Assembly: GCF_034676725.1 (NCBI RefSeq)
Contig: NZ_JAUCBR010000004.1
Coordinates: 1,627,501-1,691,500 of the forward strand
Direction: 5' to 3'
DNA: 64,000 nucleotides
DNA from: Denitromonas sp.
Lineage (GTDB): Bacteria > Pseudomonadota > Gammaproteobacteria > Burkholderiales > Rhodocyclaceae
Shown here piece by piece: positions 1-7,388 of this stretch (position 1 is its first letter; the number at the start of each line of letters is the position of its first letter). The position numbers and the translations under genes are program-made. The notes beneath the pieces are model-generated. The model was given only the letters and a program-made list of their open reading frames with translations. It was not told where the DNA came from and did not search any database.

Positions 1-1089
1 TTCGATCAGCGCGCCGGTTTTCGGGTCGATGCCCTTGGCCCAGTTCATGTTCTCGGCAAACTGCCACACGTTTTCCAGCTTGCCGTCGGCCTTGTCCATC
101 ACGAACACGAAGCCGCTCTTGTTGAGATGGACGATCACGTCCTTGCCGTCCTTCTTGACCACCAGCGCCTCGTACGCGGAGTCGAAGTCCCACACATCGT
201 GCGGGATCTCCTGACGGTGCCACTTGAGCTTGCCGGTCTTCGGATCGATCGCCAGCAGGGTGGCGGTGTACTTGTTGTCGCCCTTGCGGTCGACGCCGTA
301 GAAGTCCGGCGCCGCGTTGGAGGTGCCGATGTAGATGGTGTCCGACTGCGCGTCGTAGGTACCCGGCATCCAGGCCGAGCCGCCGCCGCGCTTGCCCGAG
401 TCGCCCGGCCAGCTCTCCTCGTCGTCCTTGATGACTTCGAAGGTCCACACCGGCTTGCCGGTGTCGGCATTGACCGCGTAGATCTTGCCCGCAATGGGCT
501 GGTCGCCGCCGGTGGTGCCGCCGAACAGCACATCGCCGGCCAGCTGCGGCGGCGCCGAGAACAGCGCGCCGTACTGGGTCTTGAGGTCGCTCAACGGGGT
601 GGACCACACTTCCTTGCCGGTTTTCTGGTCGAGCGCGATGAAACGCCCGTCGAGCGTACCGACAAACACCTTGCCGCGCCCCACCGTCACGCCGCGGCTG
701 GCGGCCGCGTAAAACGACTGCTTGGAGATCGGGTCGAGCTTGGGCTCGTAGTGCCACAGCGTCTTGCCGGTGGCGGCATCGACCGCCCACACATTGTTGT
801 TGGCCGAGATGTAGTACAGCACGCCGTCGAGCACGATCGGGGTGGCCTGCAGGCCGTGGGTGATGTTGCCCGGCTGGTGGATCCACGCCACCTTGAGCCG
901 CTTGACCGTGTCCTTGTTGATCTGGGTCAGCGGGCTGAAGCGCCAGGCATTCGAGCTGCGGTGGTATTGCGGCCAGTTGTTGGGGTCGTCGAAGCCGGGC
1001 TTGGCATCGCCGGCGGCGATGGCGCCGGTGCCGGCGCAGGACAGGGCCAGCGCGAGCGGGGCCAGGCGGAGGGATGTGATCAGGTTCAT
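1..1089 (-). CDS. PQQ-dependent alcohol dehydrogenase, N-terminal part (cut by window edge)
   Basis: About 363 residues are visible, open to the window edge. The protein starts with a signal peptide (about residues 1-26, ending AIAA), so it should act in the periplasm. The repeated blades with W-motifs (for example VDAATGKTLWHYE, ALDQKTGKEVW, AIDPKTGKLKW) and the PHDVWDFDS segment holding the catalytic Asp are those of quinoprotein methanol/ethanol dehydrogenases. Two departures are visible. The adjacent Cys-Cys pair normally found just before the RGV segment is replaced by Ala residues (FYAAASRGV), and the usual Ca-ligand GAE segment reads GGDQ. It is therefore a divergent member; the substrate is unknown and lanthanide versus calcium use cannot be judged because the C-terminal half is outside the window. 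ATG at 1089 is preceded by GGAGA. It lies downstream of the porin and is probably co-transcribed from the promoter at 2464-2478. Confidence 0.88.
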   Translation of the reverse strand, partial: MNLITSLRLAPLALALSCAGTGAIAAGDAKPGFDDPNNWPQYHRSSNAWRFSPLTQINKDTVKRLKVAWIHQPGNITHGLQATPIVLDGVLYYISANNNVWAVDAATGKTLWHYEPKLDPISKQSFYAAASRGVTVGRGKVFVGTLDGRFIALDQKTGKEVWSTPLSDLKTQYGALFSAPPQLAGDVLFGGTTGGDQPIAGKIYAVNADTGKPVWTFEVIKDDEESWPGDSGKRGGGSAWMPGTYDAQSDTIYIGTSNAAPDFYGVDRKGDNKYTATLLAIDPKTGKLKWHRQEIPHDVWDFDSAYEALVVKKDGKDVIVHLNKSGFVFVMDKADGKLENVWQFAENMNWAKGIDPKTGALIE

Positions 1090-1159
1090 GGTGTCTCCAG
1101 TCGTTCTTGTGTGTGGGGTGCTGCAGGGAGGGTGGGTTTCGGCCTGTCGAGCCGGTGCC

Positions 1160-2332
1160 TCAGAACGCGAAGTTCAGACCGACGTTGAGCAGCGTGGCCG
1201 ACTCGCCCACCGCCGGGATGCCGGCGGCGACGATGCTGGTCTTGAGGGTGGCCGCCGAGCCGGCGTCGACATGCGCCATCTGCACATAGAGCGTGGTGTC
1301 CGGGCGGATGGCGTAGTCGTTGCTGATGACGATGTTGGTGGTCTTGTCGTCGGGGTTGCGGTCGTCCTTGTTGTGGTAGTAGGCGACGGTGGCGGTGTGC
1401 TTGGGGCGCCATTTCCAGTCGATGCCCAGCCCCAGCGCACCGACATCCGAGACCTTGGCGCCGGCGCGCGTCTCGTTGGTGGCCTTGAGGTAGTTGGCCT
1501 TGAAGGTGAAGGGCCCGTAAGGCACCGCGACGCCAACGCCGCCGTGCTTGACGTTGTTGTTGCCGGTGTCTTCGTCCTTGATCACCTGATAGGACGCCGA
1601 CAGCGTGACCGGCCCGGTATAGGTCGCGCCGAGTGCCCAGGCGCTGTTCTCGGTGGTGCTGCCCGACTTGCCGCCGAGTGCCCACAGCACGCCGAAATTC
1701 ACCGGCCCGAGGGTGTGGCGGTACTGCACGGCGTTGTTGAAGAAAATGCCGACGTCGTTATTGGTGTTGCGCTCGGCGCCCACCGCACCGGCCGTGGCGG
1801 CGTACTGGTTGTAGGCCCAGGCGTAGACGTTGGAGAACTGCTCCTTGAAGCCGCGCGCCTCGGTGCCGACATGCGCCAGCAGCGCCGGACCGTACTGGCG
1901 GCCCAGCGTCACGCTGCCCCAGTCGCCGCTCAGGCCGATGTTGGCCTGGCGGCGAAACAGCGGTGAGCCAGTGCCGTCGGCGTCGCCGGAGCCGTGGAAC
2001 ATGCCGTTGTTGAGGTCGAAGTGGGCTTCGAGGTTGAAGAAGGCCTTGAGTCCGTCCTCCAGATCCCGCTCGCCCTTGAAGCCGATGATGGTCGGCGTGA
2101 TCCCGCTGGTCTCCAGCGAGGACTTGGCCTAGCCGTCGGTGCCCGACTTGCTCTGGTAGAGCAGGCCGGCGTCGAGGAAGCCGAAGATCGAGATCCGGGT
2201 GCCGGCCACCTCGCCGATGAGCGTGTCCGCGTGGGCAATGCCGGAGGCGGCCGACAGCGCCAGCGCCGTCAGCACGGTGGCGGCCTTGGTGCCCGGGTGG
2301 CGCGCGATTGAGCGCGATTGATTGTTGTTCAT
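1160..2332 (-). pseudogene. Gram-negative porin with in-frame amber stop
   Basis: Reading from ATG at 2332 (GGGGAG upstream) gives a signal peptide and the typical porin start (ISIFGFLDAGLLYQ). A TAG codon at 2131-2129 then interrupts the frame, and translation resumes in the same frame with GFKGERDLEDGLKAFFNLE, a hallmark of the betaproteobacterial 16-strand porin family. The C terminus ends in Phe (LNFAF), as outer-membrane beta-barrels do. Changing TAG to CAG (Gln) would restore a normal porin of about 390 residues, so this is a single-substitution nonsense mutation, a sequencing error, or a suppressed amber codon. It sits between the divergent sigma-54 promoter and the PQQ dehydrogenase and would be the uptake channel for that pathway. 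The rest of the sequence shows no other damage. Confidence 0.85.
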
Positions 2333-2463
2333 GTGACTCCCCTGCCTTTTTTGATGGATGAGCGTCCGCGCCGGCAATGGCGCGTGACGGCATGCCTGTG
2401 CCCTCGCGCTGTCGCACCCGCTGAGGTGTGCGCACGGCGGATTGGCCGGCAGGACGAGTCATG

Positions 2464-2478
2464 GCAACTTCCATGCCA
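2464..2478 (-). promoter_or_regulatory. Sigma-54 (-24/-12) promoter for porin/PQQ dehydrogenase
   Basis: On the minus strand the sequence reads TGGCAT-GGAAG-TTGC, a near-perfect match to the -24/-12 consensus TGGCAC-N5-TTGC. It lies about 130 bp upstream of the porin start and faces left, opposite to the promoter at 2821. Transcription would need an activator such as the AcoR-type protein encoded at 11200. Confidence 0.7.
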
Positions 2479-2562
2479 CGGAAAAAACATATAAATATCA
2501 ATGAGTAGCATGTAAGGGTATGTCTGTCGGAGTGACACTTGGCGCGGCCGCGCTGCGACGCG

Positions 2563-2580
2563 AGCGACATCTGTTTCACC
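2563..2580. promoter_or_regulatory. Operator copy 1 (probable activator site)
   Basis: AGCGACATCTGTTTCACC matches the perfect palindromic site at 2695-2712 in 15 of 18 positions. It lies between the two divergent -24/-12 promoters, at the distance expected for enhancer-binding activators. Probably the weaker of two sites for the AcoR-like regulator; the link to that protein is inference. Confidence 0.55.
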
Positions 2581-2694
2581 GCTGAAAGGCCCGGCGGCGG
2601 CGTGTGGAAAAAAGCCGTGGCACCCCATCTCGACCCCCCTCCGGAACGCATGGCGACCCCGGCGTCGCAGTGGCCATACACCCGTTTAATCCGC

Positions 2695-2712
2695 TGCGAC
2701 ATCTGTCGCACC
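2695..2712. promoter_or_regulatory. Operator copy 2: palindrome TGCGAC-ATCT-GTCGCA (probable activator site)
   Basis: A perfect 6-bp inverted repeat with a 4-bp spacer, followed by CC as in copy 1. It is centred about 120 bp upstream of the -24 element at 2821 and about 225 bp from the leftward promoter. Further TGCGAC/GTCGCA half-sites lie at 2554-2559, 2664-2669 and 2716-2721. This is typical architecture for a sigma-54 activator binding array. Confidence 0.65.
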
Positions 2713-2820
2713 GGCTGCGACGCTTCGCCCGCCGCCGGCGCGCCGTTCAGCCCCGGAAGCGCGGACAAATCGCCGCAAAAACAAGGCGTTGTGGTGTTTG
2801 TTCGGGCCAGTGACCGCTTC

Positions 2821-2835
2821 TGGCACCGCTCTTGC
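2821..2835 (+). promoter_or_regulatory. Sigma-54 (-24/-12) promoter for the acetoin-dehydrogenase-like operon
   Basis: TGGCAC-CGCTC-TTGC is an exact match to the -24/-12 consensus. It is about 90 bp upstream of the E1 alpha start at 2926. It fits an AcoR-dependent operon, and an AcoR-type activator is encoded at the far end of the locus. Confidence 0.85.
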
Positions 2836-2925
2836 GATCAGGGTTGGCGAGCCGGTGCCACGAGGGGCCGGCGACAGGACTGCGGTCCTGCCGACACATA
2901 GCGAGAACAAAGGAGGCGAACTGTC

Positions 2926-3936
2926 ATGGACCCCACGTCCGAACAGCTGCTGTGGATGTACGAAAAGATGGTCGAGATCCGGGAGTACGAGGAGACCATG
3001 GCCAAGGTCTATCTCGAGGGCAAGCTGCCGCCCAAGATCCAGAAAGGCCTGGCCTTTGATATCGGCGCCGGCCCTGTGCCGGGCGAAATGCATCTGGCCG
3101 CCGGCCAGGAACCGGTGGCGGTGGGGGTGTGTGCCCACCTGCGCCGCGAGGACACCGTGGTCGGCGCGCACCGGCCGCACCACTTCGCCATTGCCAAGGA
3201 TGTCGACCTGCTCGGCATGACATCCGAGATGTTCGGCAAGGCCAACGGCCTGGGCAAGGGCAAGGGCGGGCACATGCACCTGTTCGACCCGGCGGTGAAG
3301 TTCTCCTGCAGCGGCATCGTCGGTGCCGGCGCGCCGCAGGCCTGCGGGGCCGCGCTGGCGGCCAAGAAGCTGGGCAAGGACTGGGTGGCGGTGTCCTTCT
3401 TCGGCGAAGGGGCGGCCAACCAGGGCGCCTTCCACGAGGCGCTCAACCTCGCCTCGTTGTGGAAGCTGCCGGTGATCTTCGTCTGCGAAGACAACAAGTA
3501 CGGCATCTCGGTGGAGAAGTCGGCCTCGACCGCCATCGAATCCAACGCCGACCGCGCGGCCGGCTACGGCATGCCGGGTGTGCTGGTCGACACCAACGAT
3601 GCGGTGGCGGTGTTCCACGCCGCCGGCGAGGCGGTGGCCCGGGCGCGACGCGGCGAGGGCCCGACGCTGATCGAGGTCAAGACCGACCGCTACCTCGGCC
3701 ACTTCCAGGGCGACCCGGAAACCTACCGGCCCAAGAACGAGGCTCAGCAGCTGCGCCAGCATGACCCGATCGTGATCCTCGGCCAGCAATTGCGCGAGCT
3801 CGGCGCGCTCGACGACGCCCGCGACGCGGCCTTGCGCAATGCGGTCAGCCAGCGTGTGCAGGCGGCCTATGCGCATGCCCGCCGAAGCCCCTATCCGGCG
3901 CCCGAAGACGCGCTGCTGCATGTCTTCGCTGACTGA
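2926..3936 (+). CDS. acoA: TPP-dependent dehydrogenase E1 alpha subunit (acetoin dehydrogenase type)
   Basis: 336 residues, normal length for the E1 alpha family. The thiamine-diphosphate motif is visible (FFGEGAANQG about residues 163-172, then LPVIFVCEDNKYGIS), as is the conserved GHMHLFD segment before the phosphorylation-loop region. With the next gene it forms the alpha2beta2 decarboxylase/ligase component, which attacks the keto substrate and passes a two-carbon or acyl unit to lipoate. The acetoin assignment rests on the sigma-54 promoter, the AcoR-type regulator and general likeness to AcoA; a branched-chain or other 2-oxo acid complex is possible. ATG at 2926 follows AGGAGG. First gene of a tight operon running at least to 6700. 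No E3 (AcoL) gene is seen in the window, so E3 must come from elsewhere. Confidence 0.85.
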   Translation: MDPTSEQLLWMYEKMVEIREYEETMAKVYLEGKLPPKIQKGLAFDIGAGPVPGEMHLAAGQEPVAVGVCAHLRREDTVVGAHRPHHFAIAKDVDLLGMTSEMFGKANGLGKGKGGHMHLFDPAVKFSCSGIVGAGAPQACGAALAAKKLGKDWVAVSFFGEGAANQGAFHEALNLASLWKLPVIFVCEDNKYGISVEKSASTAIESNADRAAGYGMPGVLVDTNDAVAVFHAAGEAVARARRGEGPTLIEVKTDRYLGHFQGDPETYRPKNEAQQLRQHDPIVILGQQLRELGALDDARDAALRNAVSQRVQAAYAHARRSPYPAPEDALLHVFAD

Positions 3937-3969
3937 GCCCCCGACCCCAAGATTTCAGGAGAGAACACC

Positions 3970-5004
3970 ATGAGCACTGCAAGCAAAGTGCGAAAGCTGA
4001 GCATGGCCGAGGCCATCTCGGAAGGCATCGGCCAGGAGATGGCGCGTGACGCGCGGGTCTTCGTGATGGGCGAGGACATCGGCAAGTACGGCGGCATCTT
4101 CAGCGCCACCACCGGCCTGATCGACCAGTTCGGCCCCGATCGGATCATGGACACGCCGATCTCCGAGACCGGCTTCATGGGCGCGGCCATCGGCGCCGCT
4201 GCCGAGGGCCTGCGGCCGATCTCCGAGCTGATGTTCGTGGATTTCTTCGGCGTGTGCTTCGACCAGATCTACAACCATCTGGCCAAGAACACCTACATGT
4301 CGGGCGGCGCCTGCAAGTTCCCGGTGGTCATCACCACCGGCATCGGCGGCGGCTACAACGACGCGGCGCAGCACTCGCAGTGCCTGTACGCCATGTTCGC
4401 CCATGTGCCGGGGCTCAAGGTGGTGGTGCCATCCAACGCCTACGACGCCAAGGGCCTGATGATCCAGGCCATCCGCGACGACAACCCGGTGGTCTTCATG
4501 TACCACAAGGGCATCATGGGCCTGTCGTGGATGTCCTACTTCGAGGGCAGCACCAACGAAGTCCCCGCCGAGCCCTACACCATCCCCTTCGGCCAGGCCA
4601 AGGTGGTGCGCGAGGGCAAGGACCTGACCATCGTGACCCTGTCGCAGATGGTGCAGAAGTCGGTGCTGGCCGCCGACACCCTCGCCGCCGAAGGCATCGA
4701 GGCCGAGATCATCGACCTGCGCACCCTGGTGCCGCTCGACAAGGAGACGGTGCTGCGCTCGGTGGCCAAGACCGGCCGCCTGCTGGTCGCCGACGAGGAC
4801 TACCTGTCCTTCGGCGTCTCCGGCGAGATCGCCGCCATCGTTGCCGAGCAGCTCAACCACCTCCAGCTCAAGGCCCCGGTGCGCCGCCTGGCGGTGCCCG
4901 ATGTGCCCATCCCGTTCAGCCGTCCGCTCGAGCAGTTCGCCATCCCGCAAGTGGATGCGATTGCCGCCGAAGCGCGCGCGCTGATGCAACTGACCCTTGA
5001 TTGA
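3970..5004 (+). CDS. acoB: TPP-dependent dehydrogenase E1 beta subunit (acetoin dehydrogenase type)
   Basis: 344 residues. It shows the transketolase-like pyrimidine-binding and C-terminal domains of E1 beta proteins: VFVMGEDIGKYGG with the catalytic Glu near the N terminus, ISETGFMGAAIGAA, and the C-terminal EIIDLRTLVPLD and GRLLVADEDY segments. It partners the preceding E1 alpha in thiamine-dependent cleavage of the substrate and reductive acylation of the lipoyl protein encoded next. It lies 33 bp after E1 alpha with its own AGGAGA ribosome site. Whether acetoin or another alpha-keto compound is used is not settled by the sequence. Confidence 0.87.
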   Translation: MSTASKVRKLSMAEAISEGIGQEMARDARVFVMGEDIGKYGGIFSATTGLIDQFGPDRIMDTPISETGFMGAAIGAAAEGLRPISELMFVDFFGVCFDQIYNHLAKNTYMSGGACKFPVVITTGIGGGYNDAAQHSQCLYAMFAHVPGLKVVVPSNAYDAKGLMIQAIRDDNPVVFMYHKGIMGLSWMSYFEGSTNEVPAEPYTIPFGQAKVVREGKDLTIVTLSQMVQKSVLAADTLAAEGIEAEIIDLRTLVPLDKETVLRSVAKTGRLLVADEDYLSFGVSGEIAAIVAEQLNHLQLKAPVRRLAVPDVPIPFSRPLEQFAIPQVDAIAAEARALMQLTLD

Positions 5005-5018
5005 AAGCGAGAAACAGC

Positions 5019-5264
5019 ATGACTGACATTGTTCTGGATGACGCCGTGTGGGCGGACGTGGAAGAGGGCACCGAAGCCCTGCTGCAGGAGTGGCAGGTGG
5101 CCGAGGGCGAGCAGGTGGAGTCCGGCCAGGTGCTGGGTGTGGCCGAGCTGGTCAAGACCACCCACGAAATCCTCGCGCCCGCGGCCGGCAAGATCACCCG
5201 CCTGGCGGTGGCGGCCGACGACACCTTCGGCCGCGGGGCGGTGCTCGCGGTGCTCGAGGCCTGA
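5019..5264 (+). CDS. Free-standing lipoyl-domain protein (E2 carrier)
   Basis: 81 residues forming a single biotinyl/lipoyl domain: EEGTEALLQEWQVAEGEQVESG, then ELVKTTHEI with Lys46 at the hairpin turn as the lipoyl attachment site, then APAAGKI. In ordinary acetoin dehydrogenase E2 (AcoC) this domain is fused to the catalytic domain. Here it stops and the catalytic part starts in a new ORF 3 bp later. ATG at 5019 is chosen over an upstream TTG because GCGAGA lies at a suitable distance. It resembles the H-protein-like carriers used as separate swinging arms. Confidence 0.85.
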   Translation: MTDIVLDDAVWADVEEGTEALLQEWQVAEGEQVESGQVLGVAELVKTTHEILAPAAGKITRLAVAADDTFGRGAVLAVLEA

Positions 5265-5267
5265 GCC

Positions 5268-5972
5268 ATGAGCACTCCGGCAATCACCACAGCCGGCGCC
5301 GAGGCGGCGGCCGGGCGCCTGGTCCCGCTCACCGGGCTGCGCGGCGCCATCGCGCGCAGCATGGGGCAGGGCTGGCAGATCCCGCGGGTGGCCCACTCGG
5401 TCGAGGTGGACGTCAGCCGCTTCGAGGCGCTGCGCCAGGCGCTGGCCGGCGAAGGCCACAAGCCCAGCCTCACCGTGCTGCTGCTGCGAGCGGTGGCGCT
5501 GACGCTGCGCGAGCACCCGGGCCTCAACGCGCTGATGCGCGACAAGGCGGTGGAGCTGATGCCCGACATCAACCTCGGCGTGGCGGTGAGCCTCGACGAC
5601 GGGCTGATGGTGCCGGTCATCCGCGAGGCCGATACCCTCACGCTGCCGGCACTGTCGGCCGAACTGCGCCGCCTCGCCGAAGGCGCCCGCGCCGGCACGC
5701 TCAGTGCCGGCAGCTACCAGCGCGCCACCTTCACGGTGAGCAACCTGGGCATGACCGCCATCGACCGCTTCTCGCCGATCATCAACCCGCCGCAGGTGGC
5801 GATCCTCGGCATCACCCGCGTGGTCGACCGGGCCGTGGTGCGCAACGGGCAGATCGTCGTCGCGCCGATGCTGGGCCTGCATCTGGTGTTCGACCACCGC
5901 GCCATCGACGGCCACCCGGCGGCGGTGTTCCTCGGCGAGCTGGCGCGCCGGATCGAGACGGCGGCACTGTGA
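5268..5972 (+). CDS. 2-oxoacid/acetoin dehydrogenase E2 catalytic protein lacking a lipoyl domain
   Basis: 234 residues covering the chloramphenicol-acetyltransferase-like catalytic domain. It starts with the GLRGAIARSM segment, continues through PDINLGVAVSLDDGLMVPVI and FTVSNLGM, and ends with the active-site motif DHRAIDG (His about residue 210). It should transfer the acyl group from lipoate to CoA. There is no room for a lipoyl domain, and no recognisable peripheral-subunit-binding domain precedes the catalytic fold, so how E1/E3 are tethered is unclear. It begins 3 bp after the lipoyl protein and its stop overlaps the start of the next gene by one base, showing tight co-translation. Confidence 0.85.
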   Translation: MSTPAITTAGAEAAAGRLVPLTGLRGAIARSMGQGWQIPRVAHSVEVDVSRFEALRQALAGEGHKPSLTVLLLRAVALTLREHPGLNALMRDKAVELMPDINLGVAVSLDDGLMVPVIREADTLTLPALSAELRRLAEGARAGTLSAGSYQRATFTVSNLGMTAIDRFSPIINPPQVAILGITRVVDRAVVRNGQIVVAPMLGLHLVFDHRAIDGHPAAVFLGELARRIETAAL

Positions 5973-6700
5973 TGCCCTCGGCCGATCCCCGTCTGGCGGT
6001 TGTCGGTTGCGCCGAAGAGCAGCGCTGGCACGACGCCTTGCTCGAGCACCCGGTGCGCGAGCCGCAGCTGCGCTTGTGGACCTACCGCTCGCCCGGCGTG
6101 GTGTTCGGCTGCTCGCAGGCCGCGCTGCTGGCGCGGGCGCAACAGACCCCGGCACGGCTCGAACTGACGCAGCGCCGCTCCGGTGGCGGGGCGGTGCTGA
6201 CCGGGCCGTGGATGCTCAGCACCTCGATCCTGCTGCCGCCGGATCACCGCCTGCTGGCCGGTGGCACGGTGACGAGTTACCGCTGGCTCGGTGCCTTGAT
6301 CGCCGGCCTGCTGCGTGACATGAACGTGCCGGCGCATGCGTTGGCGCCCGACGAGGTGCGCCGCGCACCGGACGACCCGGCCCTCGGCTGGGCCTGCTTT
6401 GGCGGCCTGTCGCCGTGGGAGGTGGTGGTCGGCCGGCGCAAGATCGTCGGCCTGGCCCAGCTGCGCCGCCGCAACGGCGTGCTGCTCACCTCGGGCACCT
6501 TGCTCGCGCGCCCCGACTGGGAGGCGCTGTGCGCGGTGGTCGATCGCCCGGTCGGCGATGCCGACGCGCTCGATCGCGCCACCACTTCCTGCGAAGAACA
6601 GCTCGGCGCGGCCCCGCTGGTCGAGAGCTTCGCCTCCGAATTGCACCAGATGCTCACCGACGTGCTCGGTGAGTTCCCGAACTGCGCCGCCGTGGCCTGA
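5972..6700 (+). CDS. Lipoate-protein ligase A-like protein
   Basis: 242 residues. The LplA/BPL catalytic motif RRSGGGAVLTG is present, followed by GRRKIVGLAQLRRRNGVLLTSGTLL, the family segment containing the lysine that binds lipoyl-AMP. It probably attaches lipoate to the carrier protein encoded at 5019, or is an amidotransferase/octanoyltransferase variant. The N-terminal VFGCSQ segment replaces the usual IGR(H/N)QN motif, so activity is not certain. The start overlaps the E2 stop (TGATG). A dedicated ligase inside the operon fits the unusual free-standing lipoyl protein. Confidence 0.75.
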   Translation: MPSADPRLAVVGCAEEQRWHDALLEHPVREPQLRLWTYRSPGVVFGCSQAALLARAQQTPARLELTQRRSGGGAVLTGPWMLSTSILLPPDHRLLAGGTVTSYRWLGALIAGLLRDMNVPAHALAPDEVRRAPDDPALGWACFGGLSPWEVVVGRRKIVGLAQLRRRNGVLLTSGTLLARPDWEALCAVVDRPVGDADALDRATTSCEEQLGAAPLVESFASELHQMLTDVLGEFPNCAAVA

Positions 6701-6758
6701 GCGTGGCGGCGCCGTTCAACCCCGCATGACCTGAAGTGACATAGAACGAGGAGACATC

Positions 6759-7352
6759 ATGAAAGACGATCAGCAACAAGCCGCCGCGATGCCGGGCATG
6801 CGCGTGGTGGAAAAGCGCGTCACCGTCAGCCGCCGCGCATTTCTCAAGGGCTCCGGCCTGGCCGCCGCCGGCGTGACGGCCTTGTCGGCGGGCAGCCTGA
6901 TGCTGCCGGCGCGCGACGCGCTGGCCGCGGAGTTCGCCCATCTGGGCGCCGACATCGGCAAGACCCTGCTGGTGATGGCGCGCGACATCTTCCCGCACGA
7001 CAAGATCTCGGACCGCTTCTACATGCTCGCCATCGAGCCCTACGACGCGGCGGCGGCCAAGGACCCGGCGCTCGCCAAGCTGATCAGCGACGGCGTGGCG
7101 CAGCTCAACGCCCTGGCGCAGGCGAATTTCAAGGCGCCGTACGCCGAGGTGCCCACCGAAACCGAGCGGCTGACGCTGCTCTACACCATCGAACACGGCG
7201 CCTTCTTCCAGAAGATCAAGGGTGACATGGTCACCGGTTTTTACAACAACAAGGCGGTCTGGCCCCTGTTCGGCGAGGAAGGCTCGTCGTGGGAGAAGGG
7301 CGGCTACATCGCCCGCGGCTTCGACGACATCGACTGGCTGCCCAAGGCCTGA
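6759..7352 (+). CDS. Gluconate 2-dehydrogenase subunit 3-like protein, Tat signal
   Basis: 197 residues with a twin-arginine signal (SRRAFLKGSGLAAAG about residues 23-37). The body matches the small chaperone-like subunit 3 of GMC-type membrane dehydrogenases (ARDIFPHDKISDRFY). Such subunits are exported through Tat bound to the flavoprotein, which itself lacks a signal. The neighbouring GMC flavoprotein at 7389 is therefore its partner. The third, cytochrome c subunit of classic gluconate dehydrogenase is not seen next to them. ATG at 6759 is preceded by GAGGAGA. Confidence 0.82.
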   Translation: MKDDQQQAAAMPGMRVVEKRVTVSRRAFLKGSGLAAAGVTALSAGSLMLPARDALAAEFAHLGADIGKTLLVMARDIFPHDKISDRFYMLAIEPYDAAAAKDPALAKLISDGVAQLNALAQANFKAPYAEVPTETERLTLLYTIEHGAFFQKIKGDMVTGFYNNKAVWPLFGEEGSSWEKGGYIARGFDDIDWLPKA

Positions 7353-7388
7353 GCTCGCCAACAACAAGACCAGATGGAGACAACTCTC

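Noticed and set aside
127..1188. Long open frame on the plus strand opposite the PQQ dehydrogenase
   Set aside because: It mirrors the GC-rich codon pattern of the real gene on the minus strand and has no recognisable family or ribosome site.
2686..3921. 411-codon frame antisense to E1 alpha
   Set aside because: Shadow of a certain gene; no motif of its own.
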